Shown piece by piece: positions 35,115-37,185 of a stretch of 37,185 bases of DNA (within the stretch, counting starts at the first letter, position 1; every line of letters begins with the position of its first letter). This DNA comes from Flavobacteriales bacterium (GTDB lineage: Bacteria > Bacteroidota > Bacteroidia > Flavobacteriales_E > Vicingaceae): contig JADYZM010000015.1 in NCBI GenBank assembly GCA_020853105.1, positions 1 to 37,185 of the forward strand, given 5' to 3'. The notes beneath the pieces were generated by a model, which saw only the letters and a program-made list of their open reading frames with translations, had not been told where the DNA came from and ran no database searches. The position numbers were made by a program, and so were the translations under genes.

Positions 35115-35813
35115 ATGAAAACCAGCAAAATACAACATGTTGTAATTTTTTCAGGAGCAGGCATAAGTGCCGAAAGTGGACTAAAAACATTTAGAGATAG
35201 CGACGGTTTGTGGGAGAACTATAAGGTTGATGATGTTGCTACCCCTCAAGCTTGGGAAAAAAAACCTGAGCTTGTTTTGGAATTTTATAACCTAAGGAGA
35301 AAACAAGTGTTGAATGCAAAACCAAATCCAGCCCATTTTTCTATTCCTAAACTTGAAAAAAAATATAAAGTAAGTGTAATTACTCAAAATGTTGATGATT
35401 TACACGAAAGAGCAGGCAGTAAAAATGTTTTGCATTTGCATGGGGAAATTTTAAATTCCAGAAGTGTTGAGACAGGAAAAACCTATCGATTAAAAAATGC
35501 TGAGATAAATTTAGGTGATTTGTGTGAAAATGGTCATCAATTGCGACCAGATGTGGTTTGGTTTGGTGAATATGTTCCAAATATTGTTAAAGCAATTAAA
35601 ATTTGCGAGAGTGCAGATATTTTAATAATTATCGGAACATCATTGAACGTATATCCAGCAGCAGATTTGATTAATGACATTAAATCCAGTTGTAAAATTT
35701 ATTTAATTGACCCGAAAGATGTTACAATAAAAAAAATTGCCAATATTACTCACATCAAAAAAAGTGCTTCTGAAGGATTGCCAAAATTAGTAGAGGAGCT
35801 TCTTAAATTTTAA
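35115..35813 (+). CDS. Sir2-family NAD-dependent deacylase lacking the zinc-cysteine tetrad
   Basis: A 232-residue sirtuin that removes acyl groups from lysine using NAD. Catalytic features are intact: GAGISAESGLKTFRDSDGLW (residues 14-33), TQNVDDLHERAG (90-101) with catalytic H109 in LHLHGE, and GTSLNVYPAADL (174-185). Y58 and R61 in EFYNLRRKQ fit the Tyr-x-x-Arg signature of class III (CobB/SIRT5-like) enzymes that accept succinyl or other acidic acyl groups. The zinc module is reduced: the region 112-142 (ILNSRSVETGKTYRLKNAE then INLGDLCENGHQ) has only C137 instead of two CxxC pairs. I believe similar variants occur in other Bacteroidota. A -7-like element TACATTAG (35103-35110) ends 4 bp before the ATG. 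Confidence 0.92.
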   Translation: MKTSKIQHVVIFSGAGISAESGLKTFRDSDGLWENYKVDDVATPQAWEKKPELVLEFYNLRRKQVLNAKPNPAHFSIPKLEKKYKVSVITQNVDDLHERAGSKNVLHLHGEILNSRSVETGKTYRLKNAEINLGDLCENGHQLRPDVVWFGEYVPNIVKAIKICESADILIIIGTSLNVYPAADLINDIKSSCKIYLIDPKDVTIKKIANITHIKKSASEGLPKLVEELLKF

Positions 35814-35856
35814 GGACTAAAACCACAAGACCTTACTTTATGTCTAACTTTACATC

Positions 35857-36480
35857 ATGAAAAAAAAATTCATTTTTTGCATTTTGATATTCCTGTCAGG
35901 AACTATATCCTCTCAGGTTTTTAAAGTGGGAATTTTGGGTGGAATTAGTGGTTCACAAGTTGAAGGGGATGGATATGGTGGATATAATAAATTAGGATTT
36001 ATTGTGGGTGGTTTTACCAATATTAACCTTTCAGAAAATTTTTCTACCCAATTGGATATGTATTATATAAACAAAGGCAGCCAAAAAAACCCAAATACAA
36101 GTGAGGGAGATGTTGATGCTTTTAAACTAAACATCAATTATGTGGAAATGCCTTTGGTTCTTCGCTATCATTATAAAAAGTTCAGCATAGAAACAGGGTT
36201 GTATTACAGTGTGTTTTTGGGCTATACCATGAGTGATGAAAATGGTAGTAGAACAGACACTCCTTTCCCGTTTAAAAACTATGATTTTGGAGGACTAGTT
36301 GGGTTGAACTACAGTATTACCGAACATTTTATTTTTAATATTCGCTCTAAAGCATCGCTGTTACCCATTAGAGATTTTTTAAATTATGACCAACAAATAG
36401 GTATCATGAATCAACTATTTAACAGGGGTTGGTATAATTTAGATTTGAATTTTACTATACGTTATCAATTCAATAACTAG
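35857..36480 (+). CDS. Outer-membrane beta-barrel protein (PorT-like family)
   Basis: A 207-residue protein with a signal peptide (MKKKFIFCILIFLSGTISSQ). It has the alternating amphipathic strands of a small eight-stranded barrel: VFKVGILGGISGSQVEGDG, LGFIVGGFTNINLSENFSTQ, VEMPLVLRYHYKKFSIETGL. The last strand is NLDLNFTIRYQF, ending close to the C-terminus as outer-membrane barrels do. This is the outer-membrane beta-barrel domain common in Bacteroidota; a specific function cannot be given. A -7-like TAACTTTA (35845-35852) ends 4 bp before the ATG. ubiX starts 3 bp after its stop codon. Confidence 0.85.
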   Translation: MKKKFIFCILIFLSGTISSQVFKVGILGGISGSQVEGDGYGGYNKLGFIVGGFTNINLSENFSTQLDMYYINKGSQKNPNTSEGDVDAFKLNINYVEMPLVLRYHYKKFSIETGLYYSVFLGYTMSDENGSRTDTPFPFKNYDFGGLVGLNYSITEHFIFNIRSKASLLPIRDFLNYDQQIGIMNQLFNRGWYNLDLNFTIRYQFNN

Positions 36481-36483
36481 TGT

Positions 36484-37035
36484 ATGAAAAGAAAAATAAT
36501 AATTGCCATTACAGGTGCCTCCGGTAGTATTTATGCAAAGCTTCTTTTGGATTTTTTGGCTAAACAAAAAGAAATAGAAGTGGGTGTAGTGATGAGCGAC
36601 AATGCTAAGGTAGTTTGGGAACATGAAATGGGTAATGATGATTACAAAAACTATACATTTAATTTTTATTCAAAAAACGATTTTAATGCCCCTTTTGCTT
36701 CTGGGTCGTCTAAATACGATACTATGGTAATTATTCCTTGTTCTATGGGAACGCTTGGTAGGATTGCTAACGGAATTTCTAACGATTTAACTACAAGAGC
36801 AGCAGATGTTATGCTTAAAGAAAGAAGAAAATTAATTTTAATTGCAAGAGAAACCCCATATAATTTGATTCATCTCAATAACATGAAAATTATTACCGAA
36901 GCCGGTGGAATTATTTGCCCGGCTTCGCCTAGTTTCTATAGCCGTCCACAAAGCATTGAAGAAATTGCTAAAACAGTTGTGGATAGGATTATTGATTTGA
37001 TGGGATTAGAAAATAAAACTTATCGTTGGGGATAA
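36484..37035 (+). CDS. ubiX: UbiX family flavin prenyltransferase
   Basis: A 183-residue flavoprotein-fold enzyme that attaches a dimethylallyl group to FMN, making prenylated FMN for UbiD-type decarboxylases. The FMN loop is IAITGASGSIYAKLLLDFL at residues 7-25. VIIPCSMGTLGRIANGISND and KLILIARETPYNLIHLNNM are the expected substrate-site blocks, and ICPASPSFYSRPQSIEE ends the conserved core. The length is normal. It begins 3 bp after the barrel gene, so the two share a message. No ubiD is within the window. Confidence 0.95.
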   Translation: MKRKIIIAITGASGSIYAKLLLDFLAKQKEIEVGVVMSDNAKVVWEHEMGNDDYKNYTFNFYSKNDFNAPFASGSSKYDTMVIIPCSMGTLGRIANGISNDLTTRAADVMLKERRKLILIARETPYNLIHLNNMKIITEAGGIICPASPSFYSRPQSIEEIAKTVVDRIIDLMGLENKTYRWG

Positions 37036-37063
37036 TTGTTGATAAAAATCTTACTCAATTATT

Positions 37064-37185
37064 TTAATTAAATCTAGCATTGGATTTAGTTCCTTTTCCG
37101 TAGTTAAACGGAGTGAATACATATTTCACATATACTTCAGGTCCTCCGCTTCCGCTTGTAGCAACCGACAGGTCGGATACGTTCA
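37064..37185 (-). CDS. C-terminal fragment, possibly a PorP/SprF-type membrane protein
   Basis: The minus strand stays open from the window edge to a TAA at 37066-37064, giving the last 39 residues of a protein. They read VSDLSVATSGSGGPEVYVKY and end FNYGKGTKSNARFN. The strand-like EVYVKYVF near the end followed by a basic tail ending RF plus one residue recalls the PorP/SprF family of T9SS outer-membrane proteins, which often end in a similar basic RF motif, but the fragment is too short to be sure. It converges with ubiX, 28 bp apart. Confidence 0.55.
   Translation of the reverse strand, partial: NVSDLSVATSGSGGPEVYVKYVFTPFNYGKGTKSNARFN

Noticed and set aside
1..37185. CRISPR arrays, tRNA or rRNA genes, insertion sequences
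   Set aside because: Reading the gaps between genes showed no regularly spaced repeats, no cloverleaf with TTCGA-type arm and no transposase or terminal repeats. A short or degenerate element could still be missed without computation.

Overview
The window is AT-rich (roughly one third G+C by eye), densely coded and typical of Bacteroidota, most likely Flavobacteriales. The markers are a full-length SprA (translocon of the type IX secretion system, T9SS), secreted proteins with T9SS C-terminal domains, DUF4199 and DUF4296 proteins, a TonB/VanZ/GcvH cluster, a fused malic enzyme-phosphotransacetylase, a zinc-cysteine-poor sirtuin, and promoters of the Bacteroidota TTG-N19..22-TAnnTTTG type. I see no tRNA, rRNA, IS element, CRISPR array or prophage. 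The genus cannot be fixed from the sequence.

Layout. 1-1318 (minus): N-terminal part of a large secreted repeat protein that runs off the left edge, with a 348-bp AT-rich regulatory gap behind it. 1667-3400 (minus): aspartate kinase and an SSAT-like acetyltransferase. 3497-7724 (plus): fbp, a MORN-repeat protein and a VWA membrane protein in a tight run, then a tiny lipoprotein (7794-7985). 8012-9756 (minus): a YciO/Sua5 protein, transaldolase and a secreted small protein, followed by the SRP RNA gene (9787-9886). 9966-15229 (plus): DUF4199 protein, two glycosyltransferases, a second MORN protein, mnmA and a lipoprotein. 15235-23082 (minus): a block of exported proteins: two S74-chaperone 'tail fibre' proteins, a T9SS type A protein, a CUB-domain protein with a small exported partner, and two lipoproteins. 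23229-35032 (minus): tonB, vanZ-like gene, gcvH, sprA, ruvA, maeB. 35115-37035 (plus): sirtuin, outer-membrane barrel protein, ubiX. 37064-37185 (minus): C-terminal end of another protein.

How it fits together. The envelope theme dominates: SprA exports proteins with T9SS C-terminal domains, and several such or similar surface proteins lie within 32 kb of it, mixed with housekeeping genes (aspartate kinase, fbp, tal, mnmA, gcvH, ruvA, maeB, ubiX). The exported block at 15-23 kb is the most accessory-looking part. Its two S74 proteins have signal peptides, a Ser-Lys self-cleavage signature and terminal coiled coils but no recognisable T9SS sorting domain, so their route to the surface is open.

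Translation starts deserve care here. sprA and the first MORN gene can only start at TTG, each at a junction with the upstream stop codon, and the vanZ-like gene has no ATG, GTG or TTG at all near its expected start.
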